Source: Actinomycetales bacterium
GTDB lineage: Bacteria; Actinomycetota; Actinomycetes; Nanopelagicales; Nanopelagicaceae
Assembly: GCA_018970885.1 (NCBI GenBank)
Contig: JAGWVL010000002.1
Coordinates: forward strand, 1 to 64,000
Reading direction: 5' to 3'
DNA length: 64,000 nt
This document shows, piece after piece, positions 41,453 to 50,652 of this stretch; the stretch's first letter is position 1, and each line of letters begins with the position of its first letter. The notes below the pieces were generated by a model. It was not told where the DNA came from and ran no database searches. It saw only the letters and a program-made list of their open reading frames with translations. A program made the position numbers and the translations under genes.

Positions 41453-41940
41453 TTGTGTGCTGAGTAAAAAACCGTTCCCGATTCCTCTCGTTTTTTAACC
41501 GTTGTAAAATGTGACAAGAGTTGTTGAATATCTATTTTGTCCTCGCCACCTGAAGCGGGCGTGACGCTCAGCTCCAACTGATCAATCAAAGAATGAGCGA
41601 GTAACTCATTTATCATTGACACTCCACCCTCGATCAAGATTTTCTCGCCAAACAGGGTACGGGCTTTTTCAATTGCGCTAACGGGAGAGCAGTTCCAAAA
41701 AAGGGCTAAGTGATTTCCCTGTACTGGATTTACCAAAGAGCGAGAGATGACAATGAGCGGGACCGGGGTTCGGTTGTATGGCTCCTGTCGGGCGGTATTA
41801 CCTCCAACAATGATCACATCAACCTCGCGGCGTCGTTGTAAAAAGGCTTTGCGATCTTCAGGTGAACTCACACCCGCTGATCTGCTCTCTTTAGAGGTTG
41901 AACCATCGCTGCCAACTACCAAAGTTGCAACGACGCTCAC
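41449..41940 (-). CDS. RibD C-terminal / dihydrofolate-reductase-like protein
   Basis: ADVIIVGGNTARQEPYNRTP-type region, ILIEGGVSMINELL. Confidence 0.85.
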   Translation of the reverse strand: MSVVATLVVGSDGSTSKESRSAGVSSPEDRKAFLQRRREVDVIIVGGNTARQEPYNRTPVPLIVISRSLVNPVQGNHLALFWNCSPVSAIEKARTLFGEKILIEGGVSMINELLAHSLIDQLELSVTPASGGEDKIDIQQLLSHFTTVKKREESGTVFYSAHN

Positions 41941-42001
41941 GCCACCAAGTATTGCTCAGTGCCTTGAATTCTTGTCAGTGACGCTCTGTACATTTGAGAA
42001 C

Positions 42002-42175
42002 ATGATCATTGATTGCTCAACTTGCACCATGGCCGCTATCGCATGTGATACATGTGTAGTCTCCTTTTTCCTCGATAACACCTCACAGCTCAGTGATGAA
42101 ACCGTTGATGCACTCTCTGTGTTGGCTGAGAGTGGATTAACACCGCCGCTTCAATTCAACGCTCGCGGAGCGTGA
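42002..42175 (+). CDS. Small conserved two-CxxC protein
   Basis: MIIDCSTCTMAAIACDTCVVSFFLDNTSQLSDETVDALSVLAESGLTPPLQFNARGA; internal ATG of the longer track ORF, immediately before the NlpC/P60 gene. Confidence 0.75.
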   Translation: MIIDCSTCTMAAIACDTCVVSFFLDNTSQLSDETVDALSVLAESGLTPPLQFNARGA

Positions 42176-42220
42176 GACGGGGCAAATTCACAGCCGATTT
42201 ACCCTGATTGAGGTTGAGCG

Positions 42221-43255
42221 GTGGGTATAGGCGCGGTTAGCCTTGCCCTTATGTCAAAGTGGATGCGCATCCTTACCGCTATTGCGGTAGTTGCAGGTGT
42301 TTTAGCACCCATTGCAGCCTCAGGTGCACAGACCTTGGCGCAGGTTCAAGCCAAGGTTCGCCAGTTAGAAGAGGATGCAACCGCTGCAGCTGAAGGTGCC
42401 CAAGAGGCAAAGGTGAAGTTAGCCGCCCTTACTAAGACACTCAATGGAATCAAGGCAAAGGCTGAGCTTCAAGGTCAAACAGTCTCAACTCTTCAAAAAT
42501 CTTTAGGAAGTATCGCCGTTGAGCAGTACAAATCTGGCGGCTTTGGTCAAAGCTTCGAACTTCTCTTCTCTGCAGATCCATCTTTGTACTTATCATCTGC
42601 TGGTGCATTAGATGCAATTACTCGACATAAATCCGCCCAACTGCGAAAGTTTGAAACAGCCCAGCAACGATTGAATGCAACAACCTTGACAGTTAATGAC
42701 AAGATGGCGTTGGTAGCAGCGGCGCAAAAAAAGTTAACGGCGCAATCAGAGCTTGCCCAGAAAAAATTGGCAGAGGCTGAAAAACTCCTTTCGAAGCTAA
42801 CTAAGGCAGAGCGTGAACGTCTGGCGCGATTGGCGGAGGAAGAGGAGAACGCTGATCAGGCCTCCTCACTTAAGGCTGCGCAAAGTGCAAGCGGAGTTTC
42901 AGGCCGAGCCGGAACAGCCCTTAAGTATGCGCTGAAGCAAATCGGAGATCGTTACGTATTCGGTGCGGCGGGGATGGTTACCTGGGATTGTTCGGGATTA
43001 ACAATGCGCGCCTTTCAAGCAGCAGGTGTCTCCTTGCCACACTCATCTGCAGCACAATCTCGACTAGGTAAGAAGGTTTCGCTCAACTCATTAAAGCCAG
43101 GAGATCTCTTGTTCTTTGGTCGGCCGGTATCTCACGTTGGAATTTACTTAGGTGGCGGAAAAATGGTTCATGCTCCGCGATCTGGTTCTCGTGTCAAAGT
43201 TGCACCCAGTGGTTCTTTGGGAAGAAAACCATTAGTTGGAGCTCGACGTTTCTAG
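42221..43255 (+). CDS. Secreted NlpC/P60 peptidoglycan hydrolase with N-terminal coiled coil (RipC-like)
   Basis: Signal peptide; long coiled coil; C-terminal WDCSGLTMRAFQAAGVSLPHSSAAQ, GDLLFFGRPVSHVGIYLGGGKMVHAP. Confidence 0.93.
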   Translation: MGIGAVSLALMSKWMRILTAIAVVAGVLAPIAASGAQTLAQVQAKVRQLEEDATAAAEGAQEAKVKLAALTKTLNGIKAKAELQGQTVSTLQKSLGSIAVEQYKSGGFGQSFELLFSADPSLYLSSAGALDAITRHKSAQLRKFETAQQRLNATTLTVNDKMALVAAAQKKLTAQSELAQKKLAEAEKLLSKLTKAERERLARLAEEEENADQASSLKAAQSASGVSGRAGTALKYALKQIGDRYVFGAAGMVTWDCSGLTMRAFQAAGVSLPHSSAAQSRLGKKVSLNSLKPGDLLFFGRPVSHVGIYLGGGKMVHAPRSGSRVKVAPSGSLGRKPLVGARRF

Positions 43256-44387
43256 TCCAGTTCTCTTTGTCACTAATGACTTTGGTCCACGTGCTGGTGG
43301 AATTGAAACCTTTGTTATTGGTTTAATCGAACGCAGGCCCGTCGGTTCAACGATTGTGTACACATCAGCACAAGAGGGTTCAGCCGATTATGACGCTCAA
43401 TGGTTGCGCACATATGGTGTTGTTGTTATTCGTGATCGCGCAAAGATTTTGCTTCCAACACCACGAGTAGCCTTAAACCTTGCTCGAATCATTAAAGAAC
43501 AAGATATCAAGGTCGCAGCCTTTGGTGCGGCAGCCCCCTTAGCTTTGTTGTCGGCTTCAATGAAGCGTGCAGGGGTCATCAAAACCGTTGCTCTTACCCA
43601 TGGACATGAGGTGTGGTGGGCAAAGGTATTTCCATTTACTTGGTTGATCCGTCGCATCGGTTCTACCGTTGATACTCTTACATATTTAGGTGAGTTTACT
43701 CAACGCGCTATTTCACACTCATTAAGCGCTCAGGCAAGTAAAGCTATGGTTAAGATTGCACCCGGTATCGATGTCGATCACTTTACCCCGGTTGATTCAA
43801 CACAGTTGAGAAAAGAGCTTAGCCTCGAGGGTAAAAAGGTGATCGTCTCTGTTGGACGTTTAGTTCATCGAAAGGGTCAAGATCACCTCATTGAGTCGAT
43901 GCCACAAATCCTTAAGAGCGTGCCGGATGCTCATCTCTTGATTGTCGGTACCGGACCTTACTTAACCCATCTTTCCAAATTGGTTGCGCGCAATAAATTA
44001 GAAAACCATGTCTCCTTTATTGGAAGAATTCAATATGCTGAACTTCCGCGATTTATTTGTGCAGGAGACATCTTTGTGATGCCATCACGCTCGCGTCTTG
44101 CTGGCCTTGAAGTTGAAGGCTTAGGAATTGTTTACCTAGAGGCAAGTAGCTGCGGCTTACCTGTAATTGCAGGTTCATCTGGGGGAGCACCCGATGCCGT
44201 ACTTGATGGAGTTACCGGTTTTGTTGTGAATGGGACCGACAATGAGCAAATTGCACAGACCGCGATAGAACTTCTTAATAATCCAGAAAAGGCTAGGGCG
44301 ATGGGAGCAGCTGGACGTCAATGGATCATTGACAATTGGCGTTGGGAAATCTGGTCGGCGCGTTTTAATGAGCTACTAAGGCAGTAG
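43236..44387 (+). CDS. GT4-family glycosyltransferase (PimB-like)
   Basis: FGPRAGGIETFVIGL; SVGRLVHRKGQDHLIES; EGLGIVYLEASSCGLPVIAG. Confidence 0.9.
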   Translation: MELDVSSPVLFVTNDFGPRAGGIETFVIGLIERRPVGSTIVYTSAQEGSADYDAQWLRTYGVVVIRDRAKILLPTPRVALNLARIIKEQDIKVAAFGAAAPLALLSASMKRAGVIKTVALTHGHEVWWAKVFPFTWLIRRIGSTVDTLTYLGEFTQRAISHSLSAQASKAMVKIAPGIDVDHFTPVDSTQLRKELSLEGKKVIVSVGRLVHRKGQDHLIESMPQILKSVPDAHLLIVGTGPYLTHLSKLVARNKLENHVSFIGRIQYAELPRFICAGDIFVMPSRSRLAGLEVEGLGIVYLEASSCGLPVIAGSSGGAPDAVLDGVTGFVVNGTDNEQIAQTAIELLNNPEKARAMGAAGRQWIIDNWRWEIWSARFNELLRQ

Positions 44388-44978
44388 ACCTTTTTCCCTG
44401 GCTACCTTCATAGCCATGGTTCTATTGCTGGATTCAAGCTTTCTTAAAATCGAAGAGATATGAGTTTTTACTGTCGAAATACTTAAATACAAAGTAGATG
44501 CGATCTCTCGGTTGCTTGCTCCTTTAGCCAGTAAGTGCAGCACATCAATTTCCCGGGGAGTTAGCACTACTAAACTCATCTCTGCAGCGGTTAATGAGCT
44601 TGTAAAAGAACCAGGGTTGGCAGTGGCAAAATTCAGGGTCGCGACAATCTCATCGATCGGCCGACTCTTTGAAATATATGCGTTTGCTCCAGCGCTTCGG
44701 GCTAAGTGGGCAAACAAAAATGGTTCATTAAGGGATAAAACAATGATTGCGACATTGGTGCTGATTTTTCTGACCCACTGAACTAACTCCAACCCTGATC
44801 CATCAGGCAAATTAATGTCAACAATCATCGCTTCAGGATTGAATGCCGCCACTTTGGAACGAGACTCTTTAATGGTTGCAGAGGTTTCTACAGCTGAATA
44901 TCCGTAAAGCTTAAGCGAGGCAACAAGACCCTGTCTAACAACATCATGATCATCTACTACTAAGAGTCGGGTCATCAC
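44376..44978 (-). CDS. NarL/FixJ-family response regulator
   Basis: LLVVDDHDVVRQGL, MIVDINLPDGSG receiver; LTPREIDVLHLLAKGASNREIASTLYLSISTVKTHISSI LuxR HTH. Confidence 0.95.
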   Translation of the reverse strand: MMTRLLVVDDHDVVRQGLVASLKLYGYSAVETSATIKESRSKVAAFNPEAMIVDINLPDGSGLELVQWVRKISTNVAIIVLSLNEPFLFAHLARSAGANAYISKSRPIDEIVATLNFATANPGSFTSSLTAAEMSLVVLTPREIDVLHLLAKGASNREIASTLYLSISTVKTHISSILRKLESSNRTMAMKVAREKGLLP

Positions 44979-45448
44979 CTATCCAATGGGATCGTTACTC
45001 CAATCTTTGTACCTTGCGAGTTTGAATCAATACTGATTTCCCCATTGAGTTTTTCAACTCGCTCTTGTATGCCACGCAACCCATAGGATCCTTCCTTCAG
45101 GCCCGCTCCGCCACTTCCATCATCTTGAATTTGTATCTGTACCTGGCTTGCACCCGAATGTTGTTTGATGTTTCGCAGTAGCTCTTGAACAATTCGAAGG
45201 GTTTCATGCATCGTATCCATGGATGTATTCATACTTTGTAACGGTTGCGCCCCTCTTAGCTGATGCATCTCGGCTCGCACCTTTTCAATCAACGCAGTTG
45301 TTGTAAAACGAATCTGGCGAAGTGAGTTTTTTAAATCGAGATCCTGACATTGAGCAATTGCCTGATCAATGGAAAAGCCCAGGGCCACGAGGTCCTGGGC
45401 AATCCCATCATGTAACTCTTGTGCGAGGGTCACTCGCTCATTGTTCAT
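44975..45448 (-). CDS. Minimal soluble histidine kinase (HisKA_3 plus HATPase_c)
   Basis: LAQELHDGIAQDL H-box; ELLRNIKQHSGAS N-box; DDGSGG...GSYGLRGIQERVEKLNG; 157 aa, no sensor or TM region. Confidence 0.9.
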   Translation of the reverse strand: MNNERVTLAQELHDGIAQDLVALGFSIDQAIAQCQDLDLKNSLRQIRFTTTALIEKVRAEMHQLRGAQPLQSMNTSMDTMHETLRIVQELLRNIKQHSGASQVQIQIQDDGSGGAGLKEGSYGLRGIQERVEKLNGEISIDSNSQGTKIGVTIPLDR

Positions 45449-47235
45449 TTAGTGAAAAGGGCTTCAATTTCTTTAGCAAACTCCTTGGCAACCACATGTC
45501 GTTTAACTGATAGCTTCGCAGTCAAGTGTCCACCAGCGATCGTGAAATCTGTTGGCAGCAGAGTGAATTTACGAATTGATTCAGCCTTGCTTACCGCCTT
45601 ATTCGCATCATCAACTGCGGTTTGAATTACCGCGATGAGGTCAGGATCCTTTACTAAATCCGCCATTGATGCGCCATCCTTCTTGTTGTTTGCAACCCAA
45701 GCTTTGAGTGCATCTTGGTCGAGAGTCACAAGCGCTGCGATAAATGGTTGATTGTCACCAACTACCATGCATTGGCTAACTAATGGGTGAGCACGAAGTC
45801 TGTCTTCTAGAACAGCTGGTGCGACATTTTTTCCACCAGCGGTAACGATGAGTTCCTTCTTGCGTCCGACGATGTACAAGAAACCTTCATCATCTAACTT
45901 TCCTAGATCGCCAGATTTAAACCAACGCTCTGAATCAAAGACTTCATCATTTGCCGCTTGATTTTGCCAATAACCTTCCATGACAATCGGACCACGAAGC
46001 AGAACTTCGCCATCTTCTGCAATCTTGACCGATGTGCCAGGGATTGGTCGACCTACTGAACCAACCCGGTGGGCACCCATCAAGTTAAGGGTTGCTCCAG
46101 CGGTTGTTTCAGTTAATCCATACCCTTCAAGAACTGTCACTCCTGCACCACGGTAGAAGTGGCCTAGGCGAACACCAAGAGGTGCTCCACCTGAAATCGC
46201 AGCTTCAACTTTTCCACCCATACCGGCACGAATTTTGCTGTAGACCAACTTATCAAAGAGGCCGTGCTTGAGTTTAAGGATAGGAGACATCTTCTTTTTA
46301 TCGAGGGCCTCTGAATACGCGATAGCAACCTCTGCTGCTTTACGGAAAATCTTTCCCTTACCTGCAGCTTCTGCTCGGGCTTCAGCTCCGTTGTAAATCT
46401 TTTCAAAAATGCGAGGAACTGCCAACACAAATGTTGGCTTGAAAGAGGCAAGATCCATCGGCAAACGACCTACCGGATCGCTGCAGTGCGCCATGTGTAA
46501 TCCAGCAGAGATAGAACCGATTTGAACCATACGACCAAAGACGTGTGCAACCGGTAAGAACAACAAGGTTGATCCACCAGGCTTGAGGAATAACTCACTT
46601 GCACCTTGAACAACATTTCCGCACTCAGATAAAAAGTTGCTATGTGTGAGTTGAACACCCTTTGGCTTACCTGTTGTTCCAGATGTGTAAATAAGGGTTG
46701 CAAGTGAAGCGGGGGTTAACGCATTACGTCGGCGATCAATCTCATCATCACCGATGTGCTTTCCTGCCTCGCGCAAAACAGTTAGAACATCATCTGTCAT
46801 CGTCCACATGTGACGGGTATGAGCAGGCTGCACCGTCTTGACAAGATCAGCTAAAGCAGGAGTTTCAACAATAATTGCAACGGAGTGCGAATCATTAAGG
46901 ATCCAGTCGATCTGCTCGGCAGATGATGTGTCGTAAATTGGAACCACAACCCCGCCTGCAAACCAGGTTGCAAAATCTAAAATCGTCCATTCGTACCGAG
47001 TACGGGCCATGATCGCTACGCGATCACCAATTTGAACTCCGGATGCGATTAAACCCTTCGCAGTTGCGCGAACCTCTTCTTCAACTTCACGTGCTGTAAC
47101 AGGTTGCCATCCCTCGCCCAGTGGGCGAGACATAGTGATGCGCTCTGGTTCAAACCATGCGCGTTCAGCGATCAGATTTGTGAGATTCCCGGCGGTTGCG
47201 GCGGGAACTAGCGGAGGGATTGAGATTTCATTCAT
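45445..47235 (-). CDS. Long-chain-fatty-acid--CoA ligase / AMP-binding protein (FadD15-like)
   Basis: LIYTSGTTGKPKGVQLTH; LEGYGLTETTAG; WFKSGDLGKLDDEGFLYIVGRKKELIVTAGGKN. Confidence 0.94.
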   Translation of the reverse strand: MNEISIPPLVPAATAGNLTNLIAERAWFEPERITMSRPLGEGWQPVTAREVEEEVRATAKGLIASGVQIGDRVAIMARTRYEWTILDFATWFAGGVVVPIYDTSSAEQIDWILNDSHSVAIIVETPALADLVKTVQPAHTRHMWTMTDDVLTVLREAGKHIGDDEIDRRRNALTPASLATLIYTSGTTGKPKGVQLTHSNFLSECGNVVQGASELFLKPGGSTLLFLPVAHVFGRMVQIGSISAGLHMAHCSDPVGRLPMDLASFKPTFVLAVPRIFEKIYNGAEARAEAAGKGKIFRKAAEVAIAYSEALDKKKMSPILKLKHGLFDKLVYSKIRAGMGGKVEAAISGGAPLGVRLGHFYRGAGVTVLEGYGLTETTAGATLNLMGAHRVGSVGRPIPGTSVKIAEDGEVLLRGPIVMEGYWQNQAANDEVFDSERWFKSGDLGKLDDEGFLYIVGRKKELIVTAGGKNVAPAVLEDRLRAHPLVSQCMVVGDNQPFIAALVTLDQDALKAWVANNKKDGASMADLVKDPDLIAVIQTAVDDANKAVSKAESIRKFTLLPTDFTIAGGHLTAKLSVKRHVVAKEFAKEIEALFTK

Positions 47236-47288
47236 GGGCGAACGCTAGCGCGGGGGCGGACAAAAGGGGAAGAGGGTAGCCTTGCCAC

Positions 47289-47726
47289 ATGGCCAATTTC
47301 AGTAAATCCGTAATCACAATTGATGCACCAATCGAGCAGGTTCAACGCACTCTCTTTGAGTTGGATAAGTACCCCGAGTGGTCCACCCAAATCAAAAGCT
47401 CTGAAGTGCTTGACCGTGATGATCAAGGCCGTGTGACAAAGGTAAAGATGAGCATCGATGCAGGGATGATGAAGGACCGACTCACCCTTGATTACGACTG
47501 GAGCCAAGCTCCCAGCAAACTTTCATTTTCACTGGAGGATGCAGATCTGCTGACCGGCATGGATGGCATTTACACAATTACAAGTGTTGACGAAGACACC
47601 ACTGAAGTTACATACGAACTTGAAGTTTCTTTATCCATGCCAATTCCAGCGATGATGCGCCAAAAGGCAGAGAAGGCAACAATTGACGCCGCACTTGCTC
47701 AACTGAAATCACATCTAGAGGCCTAA
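47289..47726 (+). CDS. SRPBCC / polyketide cyclase-like family protein
   Basis: SVITIDAPIEQVQRTLFELDKYPEWSTQIKSSEV. Confidence 0.87.
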   Translation: MANFSKSVITIDAPIEQVQRTLFELDKYPEWSTQIKSSEVLDRDDQGRVTKVKMSIDAGMMKDRLTLDYDWSQAPSKLSFSLEDADLLTGMDGIYTITSVDEDTTEVTYELEVSLSMPIPAMMRQKAEKATIDAALAQLKSHLEA

Positions 47727-47733
47727 CTCCCGC

Positions 47734-48678
47734 ATGGGTAACGCGATCGGAATTGATGTTGGAGGCACCAAGGTTCTTGGTGGCGTTGTTGATGAGAATG
47801 GAAAAATTCTTGCAACTGCGCGCAAAGAAACTCCACGTCAAGGAGGTGCTGCGTTAACTCGCACAATTGCTGAGACTGCAAAGGAGTTGATGGAAAAGTT
47901 TGATGTAAGTTCTGTTGGCGTATCCGCGGCAGGATTTGTTTCCTCTGATCGAAAAACAATGCTTGCAACTCCCAACATCGCCGATTGGAATGGTGTCAAT
48001 CTCGATTCAGAGTTAACTGTGCTGATTGGTTTACCAGTAGTAATCGAAAATGATGCCAACGCTGCAGCATGGGGCGAGGCAAAGTTTGGTGCGGGAAGAA
48101 ATCAAAACCACATGATGATGCTTACCGTGGGAACTGGTATCGGTGGTGGAATTGTTGTAAATGGTTCCTTGTACCGTGGTGCTTATGGAATTGCAGCAGA
48201 GTTTGGTCATCTTCGCGTTGTTCCCGATGGCCATTTATGTGGTTGTGGGGCTCGCGGATGTTTCGAACAATACGCATCCGGAAACGCTCTTTTGCGGCAT
48301 GCTCGCGAAGCGATTAGTGCAAGCCCGGAAATTGCTCGAAACTTATTAGCTCGTGGTGATGGCACCGTTGCTGGGCTTACCGGTCAAGCGATTACAGAAG
48401 CAGCTCGCGCAGGTGATCCCGTTGCACTTGCCGCATTTAACACAACTGGTCAATGGCTAGGTGCAGGTATCGCATCATTGTCAGTGCTGTTAGATCCAGC
48501 GTGTGTTGTTATTGGCGGTGGAGTCATTGATGCTGGTGAGATTTTATTGAAGCCAACTCGCGAGGCACTTGAGCGCACAATGCCTTTTGCTGGAAAGCAC
48601 CCATACCCTGAACTTATTGCTGCGCAGTTGGGTAATGAGGCAGGTTTAGTTGGGGTTGCAGATTTAGCTCGTGCCTAA
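47734..48678 (+). CDS. ROK-family glucokinase
   Basis: IGIDVGGTKVLGGVVDENG; ENDANAAAWGEAKFGAG; HLCGCGARGCFEQYASG zinc motif. Confidence 0.94.
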   Translation: MGNAIGIDVGGTKVLGGVVDENGKILATARKETPRQGGAALTRTIAETAKELMEKFDVSSVGVSAAGFVSSDRKTMLATPNIADWNGVNLDSELTVLIGLPVVIENDANAAAWGEAKFGAGRNQNHMMMLTVGTGIGGGIVVNGSLYRGAYGIAAEFGHLRVVPDGHLCGCGARGCFEQYASGNALLRHAREAISASPEIARNLLARGDGTVAGLTGQAITEAARAGDPVALAAFNTTGQWLGAGIASLSVLLDPACVVIGGGVIDAGEILLKPTREALERTMPFAGKHPYPELIAAQLGNEAGLVGVADLARA

Positions 48679-49655
48679 TTTTCAAATGGATATTTCAGAC
48701 CAATCTGGCTTCGGACTGTATCCATACTTTTCATGATATCTACACTGTCTTTCCAGGTCAGAATCTTTGATTCAAGTGCACCCGATTGAACAATTTGCTT
48801 AAAAGCTATCGCTTGTTCGCGCAAACCATGTCCGGTGTAGGCACTTGGGTACTCACTTATAGTTCCATCATTAAGAACCACACGCATACTGGCTGGGTTA
48901 TAAAAGGTTCGATCGATCTCTAGCCAACCGTGTAATCCCGCAACAACTGCGCGACATGGAGTCTGTTCAATCATGGTTGTTGTTAAAACTGCTTGCGCAT
49001 CATTGTCATAAGTAAAGACCATCGAAGTTTGCGCATCAACACCTCGGTCAGTCATTACCGCTTTAGAGGTAATAGCTATGGGGTTTCCTAAAATCATATG
49101 GGCAAAGGAAATCGGATAAATTCCTAAATCTAAAAGTGCACCTCCTGCTAACTGCGGATCAACTAAACGTGCAATCCCTTGATCTGCTAACCGTTGACCA
49201 TGATCTGCATAAATCGACAAAATTGGTCCTAAAACACCGCTCGCCACAATTTCTCGCACCTTTGCATAATGTGGCAAAAACCGAGCCCACATCGCCTCCA
49301 TGAGCGCAACCTTATTTTTTGCGGCAGCATCTACCATCGCTTGGGCTTGCTCGGCATTTACCGCAAATGGTTTTTCACATAAAACTGGCTTACCAGCGTT
49401 GAGCGCCAAGATGACATTGTCATGGTGAGCAGGATGGGGTGTTGCAACGTAAATTGCATCGATTTGTGCATCTTCAACTAAATCTTCATAACTTCCGTAT
49501 GCGACACCACCAAAGGTGTTGGCAAAGTTTTGCGCATTAGTAAGAGATCGCGATCCAACCGCACCAATTGAGTGGCCATCAATAAAGGTCAAATCCTTTG
49601 CAAATGCTTGCGCAATTCCGCCTGGTCCTAAAATTCCCCAGGAAAAGTTACTCAA
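48675..49655 (-). CDS. Gfo/Idh/MocA family oxidoreductase
   Basis: WGILGPGGIAQAFAKDL; VLCEKPFAVNAEQAQAMVDAA. Confidence 0.93.
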   Translation of the reverse strand: MSNFSWGILGPGGIAQAFAKDLTFIDGHSIGAVGSRSLTNAQNFANTFGGVAYGSYEDLVEDAQIDAIYVATPHPAHHDNVILALNAGKPVLCEKPFAVNAEQAQAMVDAAAKNKVALMEAMWARFLPHYAKVREIVASGVLGPILSIYADHGQRLADQGIARLVDPQLAGGALLDLGIYPISFAHMILGNPIAITSKAVMTDRGVDAQTSMVFTYDNDAQAVLTTTMIEQTPCRAVVAGLHGWLEIDRTFYNPASMRVVLNDGTISEYPSAYTGHGLREQAIAFKQIVQSGALESKILTWKDSVDIMKSMDTVRSQIGLKYPFEN

Positions 49656-49915
49656 AGCGCAGCTCCATCATCATCGCGATCGTTGCGATGTAACCATCGC
49701 TTTATTGAGTTGCGAGCAGAGTCAAAAAATCCTCGTGGAGTTTGACGCTCAGGGTTGGGATGCACAAAACCTTCGCGATCGATTCGATCGAGATCATCAA
49801 GGTATGTAGAAGGAGATGATTGATCCAGGTTTAATCCGGAGACGATGGAATCAAACTCTGAGCGGATCAACTCCTCTTCATCGAAGCCATCGGACTCTTT
49901 TTTCTCTTTACTCAC
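49652..49915 (-). CDS. Acidic hypothetical protein
   Basis: 87 aa ORF, ATGA overlap with downstream oxidoreductase; D/E-rich. Confidence 0.6.
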   Translation of the reverse strand: MSKEKKESDGFDEEELIRSEFDSIVSGLNLDQSSPSTYLDDLDRIDREGFVHPNPERQTPRGFFDSARNSIKRWLHRNDRDDDGAAL

Positions 49916-49959
49916 CCTCAGATAGTGTCATAGTCGTCAATAGCCACTAAATTAGACTC

Positions 49960-50652
49960 GTGTTGAACAACCTGCCCTACGGAACCTTGCGAGCATTCCT
50001 GACCCCAATTTTAATGCTTGCCTTCCGTCCCAAGGTTCGAGGCTTGCGACATGTCCCATCAAAGGGTCCAGTGATCATCGCATCCAATCACCTGTCATTT
50101 AGTGATTCAATCTTTATGCCCCTGGTTGTTCCCCGAAAAGTTACCTTTCTTGCAAAGAGTGAGTATTTCACCTCTCCTGGACCAAAGGGTCTACTTAAGA
50201 AATTGACCTTTATCGCCTTAGGACAAGTTCCAGTAGATCGCTCAGGTGGTCGTCGAAGTGAGGCCGCTTTAATTACTGGACTTAAACTCCTTGCAGATGG
50301 TGATTGCATTGGAATTTATCCAGAGGGAACGCGTTCTCCTGATGGCAGGTTGTACAAAGGCCGCACCGGTATTGCGCGGTTAGCAATTGAATCTGGTGCA
50401 CCAGTTGTTCCAGTAGCGATGTTTAACACCGACAAGATTCAACCAACTGGAAAGATCATTCCCAATGTAAAACGTGTGGGAATGCACTTTGGTGAACCGA
50501 TGTTCTTTGATGGAGATTCAACTGATCTGCAACATCTTCGTGATGTCACTGATCAGATCATGAATGCGATTCATGCAATGTCAGGCCAGGAGTACATCGA
50601 CATCTATGCGCCAAAGAAAGCAAAGCTAGGTGAGGTTCAGGAAGAGGATTAA
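49960..50652 (+). CDS. 1-acyl-sn-glycerol-3-phosphate acyltransferase
   Basis: IIASNHLSFSDSIFMP, IYPEGTRSPDGRLYKGRTGIARLA. Confidence 0.93.
   Translation: MLNNLPYGTLRAFLTPILMLAFRPKVRGLRHVPSKGPVIIASNHLSFSDSIFMPLVVPRKVTFLAKSEYFTSPGPKGLLKKLTFIALGQVPVDRSGGRRSEAALITGLKLLADGDCIGIYPEGTRSPDGRLYKGRTGIARLAIESGAPVVPVAMFNTDKIQPTGKIIPNVKRVGMHFGEPMFFDGDSTDLQHLRDVTDQIMNAIHAMSGQEYIDIYAPKKAKLGEVQEED

Noticed and set aside
41747-42001. N-terminal part of the 142-aa ORF 41747-42175
   Set aside because: Antisense to the RibD-like gene; only the region from ATG 42002 looks like a real protein.
42339-42860. Possible repeat-rich or phage-like coiled-coil region
   Set aside because: This is the normal N-terminal coiled coil of the secreted NlpC/P60 protein.
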